Positions 23,501-34,000 of a stretch of 64,000 nucleotides of DNA are shown piece after piece. Location of the stretch: the NCBI GenBank assembly GCA_914767885.1, contig CAJZBQ010000061.1, forward strand, positions 62,001-126,000, given 5' to 3'. This stretch comes from Blepharisma stoltei (Eukaryota; Ciliophora; Heterotrichea; Heterotrichida; Blepharismidae). The translations under genes were made by a program, and so were the position numbers. A model generated the notes under the pieces. It saw only the letters and a program-made list of their open reading frames with translations. It was not told the origin of the DNA and ran no database searches. How positions within the stretch are numbered: position 1 is the first letter of the stretch; each line of letters begins with the position of its first letter.

Positions 23501-26338
23501 CCCATACAGGTTGCCAGCTTTTTATCCTGGAATTGGGATAATACGAAGCTAACACCAATATGGGCCTTATACCGGTACCAAGGCAATATTTACAAGTATC
23601 TTTAAAAATAGATAGAATTTTAAAATAATTTTTAAAAAAATAAGCCCTCCTTTAAGAGCAAAAAATATTGCTCGTTCTTAAAGGTGGGAAATTAGATATG
23701 ATGGATATGGATCATTTGAATCATAACTAGGATATGTATTTGAATTAGAAGATCCTACTTGGACTCCCGCAATAGAATTAAGCATAATTTTATCATAAAA
23801 AACTATGCTCAGCCCAGTATTCGACAAAAAATCACAGCTTTTTGTGCCTGTATTTTCTGTATACCCAGTAGGGCAATTTGAAAGACATTGTATGCTGCCA
23901 TATAAAAAATAGCTAGAGCCACAGGATGCACACAAATAATAAGCTGAGCCAGTGCAAGAAGCACATCCAGTATAGCAAGCAGAGCATAAAGCTTGATTTA
24001 TCGGCTGATAAAACCCAGAATTGCAGGAGCATGGAGTCCCAGAGGCATTATCGATACATAACGTGCAGGCACCTGATAAAAATGATGAGCATTGTTTGCA
24101 TAAAAAGTCGTCACAGATATAGCAGGATGTCCCTCGGGTACAGCCCATTGTGCATGTACCTATACATGGCTGGCACATACTTCCATCATAATAATGAGAG
24201 TAGTCGCAGGACCATAAAGTTGCCACTATGCCTCCAGAAAAGCCAAAAAGATTATAAGGAGTAGAAAAGTCAGTGGTATAGCTCTTCCATTATAATAGAT
24301 TATTATTGGCATTTGAAATTTGTATTTATCATATTGTTTTTTTATGAAAAATAACAAATGTTATTTGAGATGCCTAGACTGAGATAGGAAAGAAAACTAT
24401 CTCAAACCTAGTGTTTTTGTGGTATTTTTTTTAGTATAGCGGCCAATACTGTGGAATAGCTATAGTGGTTCCTCACAGCTGGAAATAGCTGATAAAGCCA
24501 TTGAAATTTGGAGACCCTTTACCTATATATAAAGTCTCACCACTTGCTAACCGAAATACATAATTTAAAGCTGTTACTGCTGTCCCAGCTACTGTATTAT
24601 AATATGGAGTTAACGTTGTAGTCTTACTTGCAAACCCTACTGAATAAGAAACATAGCTTCATGCATTCAAAGTTATAGTCTGTGATGTCGAATAGCTTGC
24701 ATAAGTCCCATCCCATTTTTGTAAGTCAAAATTAATAGTCCCACTCGAACTTATAGTAAGCTTATTAGTGGTATGGCTAATAATAGTCCCTGAAGTAGCA
24801 AAAATCCACATCCCTATACTCCAAGTATTGGACAAATTCTGAGTCACTGTCAAATATTGATTGGAATTAAAGTAAAGTCCTCTTTTTTTTGCTGGCAATG
24901 GATCAGACCCTTCAGGAGAATTCCAATAATTATAGCTGCTTGAGCTTGTCCCTGTAATATAAACTGAAGTATAAATCCCTGCAAAAGTCCCTGTGAAATC
25001 TCCAGTTGTCGTACCAAAACAAGAATTTCCTCCACAGTTCCACCAGCCAACTGGATACCCATACAAGCAAACTCCTGCATTATTAGGGACTCCAGTGTTG
25101 CAGGCTGTATTTGTCCAGGTCTGTGTACAAGTTGTCCCTAAAATATCACAACACCCAGGAACTATCCCTGTAAAGCATGCGGTACACATAGAAAGCGAAT
25201 ACCCATAGCAAGCACTGCAGTCTGAAGTATAACAAATCCTGCAGTCTGTGCTTCTAATGCACCAAGGCCAGGTAGGACAGCTTGTATCACAATTCTGACA
25301 GGCAGCTCCATCTCAAAACTGATTATCAATACAGTTAATTTTGTTCGGCATATCCACATAATTTGTATTAGTGTCAGCTCTAGCTTGTAGCCAATAAATA
25401 AACCCTCTAAATGAGTTTCCTCCACTAGTATTCCCAATCGTTCACGTATAAGTTCCAGTAGGGAAGCTTACTTCTGCAGAAGATAAAGGTGTTGTCCCAA
25501 CCGATGACCCGTCAATGTAAAAAATAATGCTTGCTGAATTACAAGAAGTTTGCTCGAGAAGCATCGAAGCTGAATGCCAAGATGACGAATAAGAAGAGCC
25601 AGAACCAGTAACTGTATTGGCATTTCCACTGGAATCATAAATTTTTGCAGTAAATTTATATAGCTTATGCTTACTTTTAGCCTGCTCTTCTACTGGCACT
25701 TATTAAATATTAAAATTACAGGAATAAATGCACGCCCACACTATAAACTCCAGAGGAATCAGCCCATATTCGGAGATATTGGGTTGAGCTTGAAATGACA
25801 TTTAAAATTTCCCCACTGGCAAGTGGCTTAATTCATAGGGTTAATATAAAATAAACTGCTGGGGTGTAGCTCTGGTTACTAGTGATTCCTGAAGTTGTTG
25901 CAAAATAAAACCCACGATCATATGTCGGAAGTGGTGAATTTTGGGTCGGAGAATTATAAGAAATAGACCCTGGGTTGTTCCACTTATCGGCAGAGTTACT
26001 AGTGCTTGCAATATAAGTTGCTGATAAGTCTTTGATATTGGAAAATTCCAATGTAAATAAAATAGCGCCTGCGTCAGTGGGCTTGCCACACATTTTGCTG
26101 CAAGCAAAGGGGCAATATAGCTGATAATAACTAAAAAGAGATGGGCATGCATTTGCACAAACCTTATTGTCAACATAATATTTAGAGCTTAGACAGGCAG
26201 TAGCTCCTAAGACGGTTATGCTGTTGTTTGGGCATACAGAATAGACAAGCACAATATGGGCTGCATAATTTACTGTGTTTTTGTGTTGATCAAAAGGCTG
26301 CTTGCGAAGTTTGAGAGATAATTTTTCTTTTCAGACAT
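11534..26338 (-). CDS. Gene 2: giant LamG-like/cysteine-rich multi-pass surface protein with at least 16 insertions
   Basis: Full-length paralogue of genes 1 and 3. The start at 26,338 (MSEKKNYAAHIVLVYSVCP) is reached only after removing a 53-bp IES at 26,266. Nine LamG-like modules carry the R-G-[YFL]-[YF]-F signature near 25,910, 24,880, 23,690/23,305, 22,065, 21,045, 20,000, 18,985, 17,785 and 15,640. Cysteine-rich segments lie between them. The juxtamembrane domain (14,340-13,540) is followed by a C-terminus with about seven hydrophobic segments, including NLVFLRDYPQTEVTIN and a PFEDSILQVCNLLTE loop, ending at 11,534. The Arg-rich segment plus pore-like helices faintly recall fungal TRP-like membrane domains, but this is speculation. 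After removal of all insertions I see no stop or frameshift, so the gene is probably functional after genome editing. The frame is interrupted between 11.5 and 18.3 kb far more often than in gene 1. Confidence 0.85.
12151..12319. other. TA-bounded IES, 169 bp, in gene 2
   Basis: The reading GFSNI is interrupted before TQITNF. Removing TA(12151) up to TA(12320) gives S-N-I-T-Q-I-T-N-F, paralleling gene 1 (FSNMTQ) and gene 4 (LSNITRIANF). Both ends start TATAA. Confidence 0.75.
12528..13022. mobile_element. 495-bp foldback IES with a 14x21-bp minisatellite in its loop
   Basis: Arms of about 85-100 bp (12,530-12,617 and about 12,915-13,020) are almost perfect inverted repeats beginning TATAGCCCGTTCCCGGC / TATAGTCCGTTCCCGGC. 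The loop carries 14 identical 21-bp units at 12,597-12,890. Excision at TA (12528 and 13023) restores G-N-D-F-T-L-I-L-T-S-L in gene 2, as in genes 1 and 3. Its GC content is far above that of neighbouring IESs. Confidence 0.85.
12597..12890. repeat. Tandem array, 14 identical copies of a 21-bp unit
   Basis: The unit is GGTGACGAGTCAACTCCCTG followed by A (21 bp), with 294 bp in total and no mismatch seen. The first unit continues the left hairpin arm. One further half-unit lies in inverted form in the right arm (12,915-12,950). The open frames that cross it in every register are by-products of a repeat length divisible by three. Confidence 0.95.
13218..13514. other. TA-bounded IES, 297 bp, in gene 2 at the same codon as the gene 1 IES
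   Basis: Excision between TA 13218 and TA 13515 yields LQIL-S-YLTLSGIP in gene 2. The insertion point equals that of 1873-1995 in gene 1, but length and sequence differ. Genes 3 and 4 lack an insertion here (about 29,865 and 49,970). Confidence 0.85.
13892..14278. mobile_element. MITE family A, copy 2 (TSD TCA) inside gene 2
   Basis: A 387-bp element with C-run/CTCCGTGAGCGAACAAAA ends in inverted orientation relative to copy 1. It is flanked by TCA on both sides (13892-13894 and 14279-14281). Removing it with one TCA gives F-S-D-N-L-A-E-S-L-T-L-N-D-F, aligned with gene 3 (FSDSLAKNLTIDDF). No TA dinucleotide is available at either junction. Confidence 0.85.
14353..14545. mobile_element. MITE family B, 193 bp (TSD TAA) inside gene 2
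   Basis: The ends are ATTCCCCCTTTAAATTGG and, inverted, CTCCCCCATTTTAAAG, with flanking TAA at 14353-14355 and 14546-14548. Excision restores N-C-T-L-V-N-F-S-V-K-V-S-V-L-S-D, paralleling NCILVPFSAKLSVLSD in gene 3. Related ends occur at 60,597-61,203. Confidence 0.8.
15394..15486. other. TA-bounded IES, 93 bp, in gene 2
   Basis: Excision from TA 15394 to TA 15487 joins L-S-K-H to N-I-S-N-D-Y-S-T-L, as in genes 1, 3 and 4. It is very AT-rich. Confidence 0.8.
15733..15847. other. 105-bp in-frame insertion with 10-bp direct repeats in gene 2
   Basis: TGACTCCATT occurs at 15733-15742 and again at 15838-15847. The extra 105 bp add 35 codons without a stop between LNTLNGV and a second copy of NGVIYDKAS. 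Genes 1 and 3 read LNGVIYDKAS directly. No TA lies in the duplicated segment. It could be an unusual IES or a retained coding insertion. Confidence 0.7.
16274..16483. other. TA(A)-bounded IES, 210 bp, in gene 2
   Basis: The flanks are TAA/TAA. Excision gives N-T-C-L-D-N-C-L-I-D-K-Y-W-N-G, matching gene 1 (NTCLENCLISKYWNG). Confidence 0.8.
16739..17081. mobile_element. 343-bp T-N-A-flanked insertion in gene 2 containing a MITE end
   Basis: The flanks are TAA (16739) and TGA (17082), and the ends are CTCTTAATT and, inverted, CTCCATATC. Excision restores T-P-Q-Q-I-V-K-L, as in gene 1 (TPQQIIKF). A single CCCCTCCGTGAGCGAGCAAA motif near 16,788 shows a fragment of MITE family A nested inside. Confidence 0.65.
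17252..17619. mobile_element. Retroposon-like 368-bp insertion in gene 2
   Basis: GC-richer DNA splits G-A-F from T-K-Y-V-S-L-E-L. AATGC at 17247-17251 and 17615-17619 are the direct repeats whose removal keeps the frame. GTAAATG is also repeated at 17244 and 17608 but would leave a frameshift. No TA-based excision restores the frame. No coding content is recognised. Confidence 0.6.
18106..18259. other. TA-bounded IES, 154 bp, in gene 2
   Basis: Excision between TA 18106 and TA 18260 restores T-N-A-I-W-I-S-S-T-Q-S-C-E-L-C, as in gene 1 (TNAVWVSSSQSCELC), with TGA as Trp. Confidence 0.85.
22961..23167. other. TA(A)-bounded IES, 207 bp, in gene 2
   Basis: TAA occurs at both ends. Excision gives I-F-C-L-E-I-L-N-G-S-G-Y-P, matching gene 1 (IFCLEILSGSGYP). 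Confidence 0.85.
23311..23691. mobile_element. MITE family B-like element, 381 bp (TSD TTA) in gene 2
   Basis: TTA flanks both ends (23311 and 23692). The termini CTCTTCCTCCTTTAATAATG and TTTCCCACCTTTAAGAACG are inverted relatives. Excision restores D-P-Y-P-S-Y-L-R-G-Y-Y-F. A GC-richer core near 23,500-23,585 is unexplained. Confidence 0.75.
24277..24462. mobile_element. TATAG-ended IES, 186 bp, in gene 2
   Basis: The inverted ends TATAGCTCTTCCA and TATAGCTATTCCA are visible. Excision at TA joins Q-L-W-G-T-T to T-T-D-F-S-T-P-Y in frame. The middle is AT-rich and unique. Confidence 0.75.
25659..25743. other. TA-bounded IES, 85 bp, in gene 2
   Basis: The flanks contain TATA, so the junction is ambiguous by 2 bp. 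Excision gives D-S-S-G-V-Y-K-F-T-A-K-I-Y-D, matching gene 1 (DSSNVYKLAANIYD). Confidence 0.75.
26266..26318. other. TA-bounded IES, 53 bp, just after the start codon of gene 2
   Basis: The direct repeat ATAATT occurs at 26265-26270 and 26318-26323. Removing 53 bp joins M-S-E-K-K-N-Y to A-A-H-I-V-L-V-Y-S-V-C-P-N-N-S. This gives gene 2 its only plausible start and a hydrophobic leader. Confidence 0.65.
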
Positions 26339-27049
26339 TTGATCAAGAGTTTATTTGCTTAAACAAATTTAGCAACTTGTTTTCGTCATATAGCCCACAA
26401 TTTGACTGATAAAAATTAAGGCTTTGTTCATTTTAATAAAGTAGTTGAAAAATTGTTTTAAGGTAATAAAGCATTTTAAGGTAAAAGCATAACTGATTTT
26501 ATTTAATAGAATAAAGGCATTTAATTGTTGTCATTTCTACTATAATTAAAGCTCTTTAGTTCTTTTTTATAGCTCTAATTGAAATTAAAGGAAAATTAGC
26601 ATTTTGACAATATAATTTTTTATTTGAGATTAATGATAAATATAATAACAAAATGGCCTCGATGAAAAAAGTAAAACTCCATGAATTCTTTGTACCTAGC
26701 AACTTTAATTATTATTGGGTTAGGTTTTTAAACGTGGACTTCTTGAAAACGGCTAGGAATTTTAACTTAGCTCTCCTTGTTCATCTTTTTTACCTTTTCC
26801 CTTACTGATATAAAAGGCAGACCATTAGGTCCACCAGGCACTGGGAGAAGATCGGATAAAGCAAGGCAACGCGCTAAACTACTATTGTCTGGCATACTCC
26901 TGGGTTCCTATGGCTTCAAGGAAACTAGGAGGAGCAGTCGAACTGCAAAGCTTGGCATGGGTTCGAGAGTAGTGACAAGACGGATGAAAAAAGTATCTGC
27001 GCATACTAAAAGCTTGTGTTAAACTAAGCTAATTTGTTTATATTAATGC

Positions 27050-27430
27050 TAACTCCCCCACCCTCCGTGAGTGAACAAAACCATTAGAAAAATCGGCATT
27101 TTTTTGCCCAAAAACCCACCCTCCGTGAGTGAACAAAAATTTTTTAATAGAAAAATTTTTTATGGAAAAAATATTTGATATATAAGTGATAATTAGCATA
27201 ATGAAATCTAGAGCTAATTCTGTTTAATTTTAAACAAATTGCGTTTTAAAACATAAATTTTTATAAATTAAATTAATATTTCCTTTCCAGTTTTTGCGAA
27301 TCAGGATTTTTTTTAAATTCGAAAAAAAATATTTTTTTATAAATTTATATATAAATTTTTTAAAAAAAAAAATTAACCCCCCTCCATGAGTGAACAAAAT
27401 TTTTTTGTTCACTCACGGAGGGGGGGGGAC
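27050..27430. mobile_element. MITE family A, copy 3 (TSD TAA), intergenic
   Basis: 381 bp, same orientation as copy 1, with TAA at 27050-27052 and 27431-27433. It has the same four CTCCGTGAGTGAACAAAA-type motifs and the same terminal palindrome (about 27,376-27,428). It is the only copy here outside a gene or IES. Confidence 0.85.
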
Positions 27431-27742
27431 TAAATAATTAATCAATTTTAAATTAATATAATTGATTAATCTGATATTGAAAGGAGAATAATTGGAACTA
27501 AGATAAATTTCAAAGACTCTTATAAAAATCATACAGATTTAATTTTAAATAAATAAGAGTATAAAATTAATTTTGATTTTGTTTTTTAAGATTCTTATTT
27601 ATCAATAAGTTTCAAATAGCTTAATACATAAACTTGCCAGACAAGATGCTGCCATTTTAAACTCCAGTTAAACTTTGATGCTATTATCGGATTCGTTTTG
27701 AAATGCCAATAAGATTTAAATTCTTAAAACGTTCAAAAAATT

Positions 27743-27960
27743 AAATGGTGAGGTTGACGAAAATTGGACTCCGAGGCGCAATCTCTATGGAGCAGTTTTT
27801 TTCTCTCATTAGGACTATAGGGGTACTCTAGCAGGAAGTGGCTCTGCCTAAGGAAACTAATCCTTAGACAGGTGGTTCAGATCAGAATCCAAAATGATGA
27901 CATTTTTGAGCCAAGATAAGTGAAGGCTAGTAGGTTTGCCCACTTATGGCCAGCATAACC
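27743..27960 (+). repeat. Repeat family R, copy 2
   Basis: Diverged relative of 793-1085, sharing the order of short blocks described there. It lies just downstream of gene 3's stop codon. Confidence 0.4.
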
Positions 27961-28004
27961 TTTAACTTAAAAAGTTCAAATATATGAATAAAAATAATAA
28001 ATTA

Positions 28005-31000
28005 TTATATTAACTTTTTTCTTTTATAATTTTCCTCTAAAATTTGTTGTTGATTTTTTATAATTCCTGCTTCTGTTAGTTTATATTTGATGATTTCATA
28101 TAATGTCCTTGCAAAAATGGCTATTGAAGCTAAAATTTGAATCCCCATAGCTGCGATCACAATTGCTACAATTCCATCCTCAATAATTGACATAATTTTG
28201 GGATCCATATTAAATAAATAAACTGTAGTTGCACTCATAATTATAAAAATGCCTCCTTCCGTTAATAAATTGCTTATTTGTAAAATAGAGTCCTTAAATG
28301 GCCAAAAGAAAATTAAATGTAGAATAGTTATCACTGAAAGAATGATATTAATGGTCACTTCTGTTTGTGGATAGTCTCTTAAAAAAACTAAATTTATGAT
28401 ATAGATGAGTCTCCTTGCAAAGAATACAAAATAATACTGTGTTGCAAGTGGCCCACGATCAGTTCGAAATTCATAAAAAAACGAGCTAAATAGCTTATTC
28501 CCCCCTTTTTGAGCAGAAAAAAATTTATTGCTAATTTTTTTTTTAAATATAAATTTTATAGTAAACTTCTTTTCTTCAATTTACAAAAAAAAATTCACAA
28601 AAGTTAATTTAACTTGTAAAATTATATTTTTAAACGCAAATTGCATAAATTAAGCAGAAATTGCTAGTGATTTCATATAATAATTATCACTTAAAAATAT
28701 TGTTTTCATATATTAAAATTTTTTTTCGTTCGCTGGGGGATTTTTATCCAAAAAAATAATAGATTTTTCAATGATTTGTCCACTCACGAAGGATAGGAGT
28801 TAGTAAAGGTCTTTTCTTGTGATTGGATCCTATTTTTATTTTTATAAGAAAACCAGAAATATACTGGTGGAGTAATAGCATGGAAACTATAAATAGCTGA
28901 ACACATAATAAAATTCGCTACTTGAGTGTTATTATTAAATCCAAAAGTAATAAGTCCAATACTTGAAGCTGCTCCCAGTTCTAGATAGCATTGTATTCAA
29001 AATCTTATATAAAAGGCAAAATGATAAGCCTTGACGCTTTTCATAAATTTCTTACCAATTCATCTGAATGAGCATCGAGAAAAGAAAAGCACAATTGGGA
29101 AAACTAATAGAGAAACCAAAATCAGTGTAAAATCATTACCTGCAGTAATTAATATCAGATCAGTGTCAAACCCAAAATCTTTTGCTTTAGAATAAGGAGT
29201 TTTTCCTTCATCTTCATCTATAATATATGTAAAAGCATTTGGAAATAAGTTAAAGGAGTTCAAGCTATTCAAAAAAGCGCTCATTTTGCTGGATTAATTT
29301 GGATTATTCTGGACTATTATATATCCATTACCTGAGCACCATGCGCTCTATAGCGCTAGTTATGAGGTGAGCTTCCAAGCCGAAGCCCTCTCTTTATCGG
29401 TATAGGCATTTCCCTCCACAATTTGAGCTAGACGGAACCTCCATTTAGAGACAGTATTATTCAACCTTGCTTAGATCAGGCCCGATCGTTTCATTTGGAA
29501 CCCTTTTGGCTGGAGAGGCTTTGGCATTTGAATTTCATCTATCTTTGCCTATCCCTTTCCCTTGACCATCCCAAATAAAAATTTCAACAACTTACACCAT
29601 TCAGGCGAAACCACAAGCAGGTAATTCGCCCTGTTTCTATCAGACACCCAGACTGATCTCGTGTGCTGGTGGCAAACCAAGCAAAAAAACTGCTGCAGGA
29701 GCTAGGCCACTAATCAGTGGAAATAGTACTGAGTCTCTCGCCTTGAAGCTAACCTTGGGCAACTCTTTGCACCAAAAACTCAAGCCTGGCAGGCATAAGA
29801 ACTACGCCACTAGAAGAAAGCCCTATATCATTTTGCTGGATAAAGGAATCCCAGACAAAGTCAAGTAGCTGAGAATCTGTAAACTGTTCATCATACTCCA
29901 TAAAGAACTTGGATTAGAATTTATAACAGATAAAACAGCAGCTACAGCAATGCCTGTTTGAGCAACAACAGCAGCTTGAGATGATACTGCTGCAATAGCT
30001 GGAGAATTTGGCGCAGGGTCATAAGAATTTAAGAACACCGAAATTTCTGAAGAATTTAAGACACCATTTGATACTGATCTCACTTCAGTCAAATTTGTAA
30101 ACTTAAGCATAGCTAATGTGCCTTTTGATATTTCTTCTGAAATTTTTAAAGTAATGTAATAGCATGCACTGTTTACCTGCTCAAATTTATATGATATTTT
30201 TCCTAGTTTTTTAATTTTTATAGTAAAATCATCTATAGTAAGATTCTTAGCAAGACTGTCTGAAAAAATGAGATAGAGAGAATTATCTGATAAGACTGAG
30301 AGTTTTGCTGAAAAAGGAACTAATATGCAATTTGCAGTTCCGTTATAGCCTAAACTACAATAGCATAAGCTATTAATTAGATTCGCATTTTCCACACAGG
30401 CAGTGCATTCTGTAAGAGACTGACAATAAGTGCAGTATTTCGGGCATGAATAAAATTTGCCATCAGAGCCTCTAAACCCACCAGCCTCAAGAAGAATGCA
30501 AGTGCTGTTGCTAGAAGTGTCCAGAACATAATTGAGATCACAAATGCATGAGTCAGGGTTTATTGCATACTCTTTACAAGCTGAGCACCCAGAATCAGAA
30601 TAATCAGTGCAGATGTCGCATAATAAATTACTACAAAGAGAGCATGTTGATCGCCAGTCTCTACAGGATTTCTTGCATTTAATATTACAATTATAGCATT
30701 TATTATAGGCAGGCCCACTTCAATATAGATTTATTTTGCAGTTAGGAATGCATTTTTGGCTTATTGGGCAGACATTGCACGGTTCGGTGCAAGATGTTGT
30801 CGCTAGAGCTGATATTGATTTTACTGTATTAAATATCTGAATTGTATAAATAAAGCCTTGATAAAAATTATAAACTGATGATGAACTTATTTGAGCTCCT
30901 ATAGTCATTGTAGTAAAAAAACTAACATCAAGAAAGCTTCCATATCCTGTCATTACTGATGAGTCAGAAGCCCCATTTATATAGCAGGATAACTTATTGT

Positions 31001-34000
31001 AGCCATTTTGAGCAGTTTCTAATGTAAATACAACATGGCTCCATTCATAATGATTAAGCGATGCTTGGCACATATAAAAGAATGGAGACGAGTTTATTAA
31101 AAGAGAAATCGTTGGCTTGTCACTAGTTAAAGTGATAGAGTAAAGAGCTGAATAATTATCAGAAACATTATGTTTTGATAATAGAGAAGAAAATGACGCT
31201 TTAATGTTTAGCCATATAGAAATAGTAAAGTTTTTGCCCATTACGAGTTTTGGAGATGTATAATTTAAATAGTCAGGTAGCCTTAAAACTGAGGACTGAC
31301 CATTAAACCAGAAGCCTCTCAAATATGCAGGGATAGGATCATCATCTTCATAGTCTGGATAAAATTGGCTACTCTCTTTCAACGATCAAACAGGAGCTCA
31401 ATAATCAATCTTACAAATTATCATCGGAGGAAGAAAGTCAAGAGTTATTTTTCAATTTAAGATTTCTATTTTCAACAACTTTAAATATATAATTTAATCA
31501 ATTTAAACAGTCAAATTAATCATAATGATATATTCATAAGCTTTAACATTTATTTTTTTTCTAAAATAATATAGCATTCTTTATGCTTGTTTAATTGTGA
31601 GCGAAGAATTAGTTGATCCAGTAATAACAGGTATTTCGCTTGCACTATCATAAATGACTCCATTGAGAGTATTCAAATCTAAATCAAAAATTTTTTCTTG
31701 AACCAAAATACATCCACTTACCGTTCTGGAATACCCTGATGGGCAGTTACTTACACAAATTCCTGAAACCATATAGTAATCATCAGCACATGTCAAACAG
31801 TCCAAATAGCTAGCAGATGTACATGATTTGCAAGAATTATCACATTTTACACAAATATTTGTCCCAGGACTTGCAAAATACTCTGATGGGCATGCACTTA
31901 AGCATTCACCAGTGGCTGCATAGAAATTATATCCTGAAAAACATGCTAAACAATCATAAGAAGCTAAGCTTGTACATTGAGAACAGCCAATATAGCATGC
32001 CTCACATGAAAATCCATCAGAAGAAGTCTTGTATCCAGCATTACAGATACATTGGCCTGGAGCTCCACTAGCATTAGTAACACATTGAGTGCATTTACTT
32101 GACCCAAAGCCACTGCAGACAGAGCATAATAAATCATCACAGATATTGCATGTAGATGCCCTGACACATCCTTTACTGCAGGAATTGCAGGCTGTATAAG
32201 AAGCCCCACCATAATAATGAGACAAGTCACAAGACCATAAACAAGTATATCCTTGTCCTGTGCCACAAGCGCTATTAATAGAGCTTGAAAAATCACTAAT
32301 AGGTGTATTTCATAGCCGAAAAGAATTAATAAACCCCACAAAGCCAGAAGAGCTGCTCTTGCCTATCATTAAACTTGTTGTAGATAGGTCTCTAAATATA
32401 TAATTTGAAATAGGTGAGCTTAAAATTGAAGCGCCGTTTAAATAAATCCTAATATTTGTTAAGTCAGATGTATATTCAAAGGTGAATGATAAATAGTTTC
32501 AATTATTAAGTGTCGTACCTGATGATAAAGTTTGAACAGATGTTGTTTGGGTAGGATTTTCCATTTTGGCTCTTATATCTCCTGTAGAGTAGAGAACAAG
32601 ATATTGATTTTGCTTTTCCAGCCAGTCTCCATTAGTTATTACATAAATCCAAGCTCCAATAGAGAAACTATGTGAATGATTAAGATTAAGATTACGATAA
32701 CACTTTGTCGACCCCCACTTAGCTTAGGATCTAACAATACAAGCTCCTCCTTCATGAATTCCATCCACTAGCAAACAGCTCTGAACAACGGTAGGTGGAA
32801 TCGGCCTAACCGTCAAACCGTTTCTGTTGCCTATGGCCCAGACGAGTCTCTCTTCGGTTCTTGAATATGATTCAAGAGTAATTGGAGCTGCCGAAGCAGT
32901 CCCAACTCTGATTTCCTTCAGAAAGTAAGAACTTCCCTCACTAGGAAAAAGTATAGGGGACTGAACCCCTAACTTATGCCTTCCATTTTTTAATTGTACT
33001 ATGTGAAAGCAGAATATTTGTATTTGATAGTAAGTACATCGTCCCATCAAAATATAAGCCTCGTTTATATGCAGGAATCGGATTAAATCTTAATTTTGCA
33101 TTCAAACTGATAGGTCATATTGCTGACGAGGGACATTCTAGGAGATTCACCTACTTTGCAGCAAGTTAACTCGAATACTATCTCACTCCTTCTTCGATTC
33201 CTGATGCCATGGGTAGCCAAAGTGTCACTTACTGCTATCACTTCATTCTTGCCTTGTGTAATCCAATATTGAGCGAGCAGACTATGAACTTCTGCTGCCT
33301 ATATGGAGACTGGTGGGTAATTTCTTAATCTAGCTAGAGGAAACCTGGAGTCTAATGGTACTGAGTGCAATCCCTCTGCAGCTGCAGAAATAAGACCTAA
33401 TCCCTATAGCCAGACTGATTACCCTTGGTTTCTAAGAGAGAAGATGGCCTCGGGTCCCGAAGGGCATTGCAAGCTCCATTTCTAACCACAGAAACTAATT
33501 CATAGCTAATCACGTAAACATCAATCCTAATCAGTCTTGGTAGTTCTCCTTGGCTATGAGATTGATAAAATTGTGTTAAAGTATCGAATAGGCTTAGGTC
33601 ACCATATTATATTATGCTGAAATCGGGTCAATTGATTCTGGGTTATTAAAAAATTGAAAAGATGTTGAGCTTGCTCCTGCTGTAAAAACTCCATACGAAC
33701 CATAGAAATCTATATCAAAAGACTGATTTATTACAGGGGTTGATACTGATGAGCAAGGATTGCTATACCCATAAGGGCAGCCATTAAGGCAAACAGTACC
33801 AACTAATTGGTAGCTTCCTAACTTCTCTATCAGAAAATGAACAATATAAAATTAACTCCTTAATGAGCAAAATATAATTAAAGATCCATTTAAATAAATC
33901 TTCAGCCAATTCTGTCAGTTAGGAAATCATCATTTAAAGTATTATATCTAATATAGAGAAATAGAAAACGGCTAATAAGTAGGAATATTTTTAGCATAAA

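Larger units (their letters stand above)
26339..28004. other. Intergenic region between genes 2 and 3
   Basis: It contains a GC-richer stretch (about 26,680-27,020) whose 81-codon plus-strand ORF is arginine-rich and unlike any neighbour, probably repeat-derived. It also holds MITE family A copy 3 (27,050-27,430) and repeat R copy 2 (27,743-27,960). No gene is supported. Confidence 0.5.

Noticed and set aside
3676-25208. Opposite-strand ORFs within the giant genes (for example 3676-3966, 5340-5591, 23926-24264)
   Set aside because: They are shadows of the cysteine-rich minus-strand frames and have no independent support.
26777-27022. 81-codon arginine-rich ORF
   Set aside because: No paralogue, no motif, located in GC-rich repeat-like intergenic DNA; likely chance.
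29281-33007. tRNA genes at A-box/B-box-like motifs in the retroposon-like inserts
   Set aside because: No complete cloverleaf could be drawn; the motifs only weakly suggest a tRNA-derived SINE.
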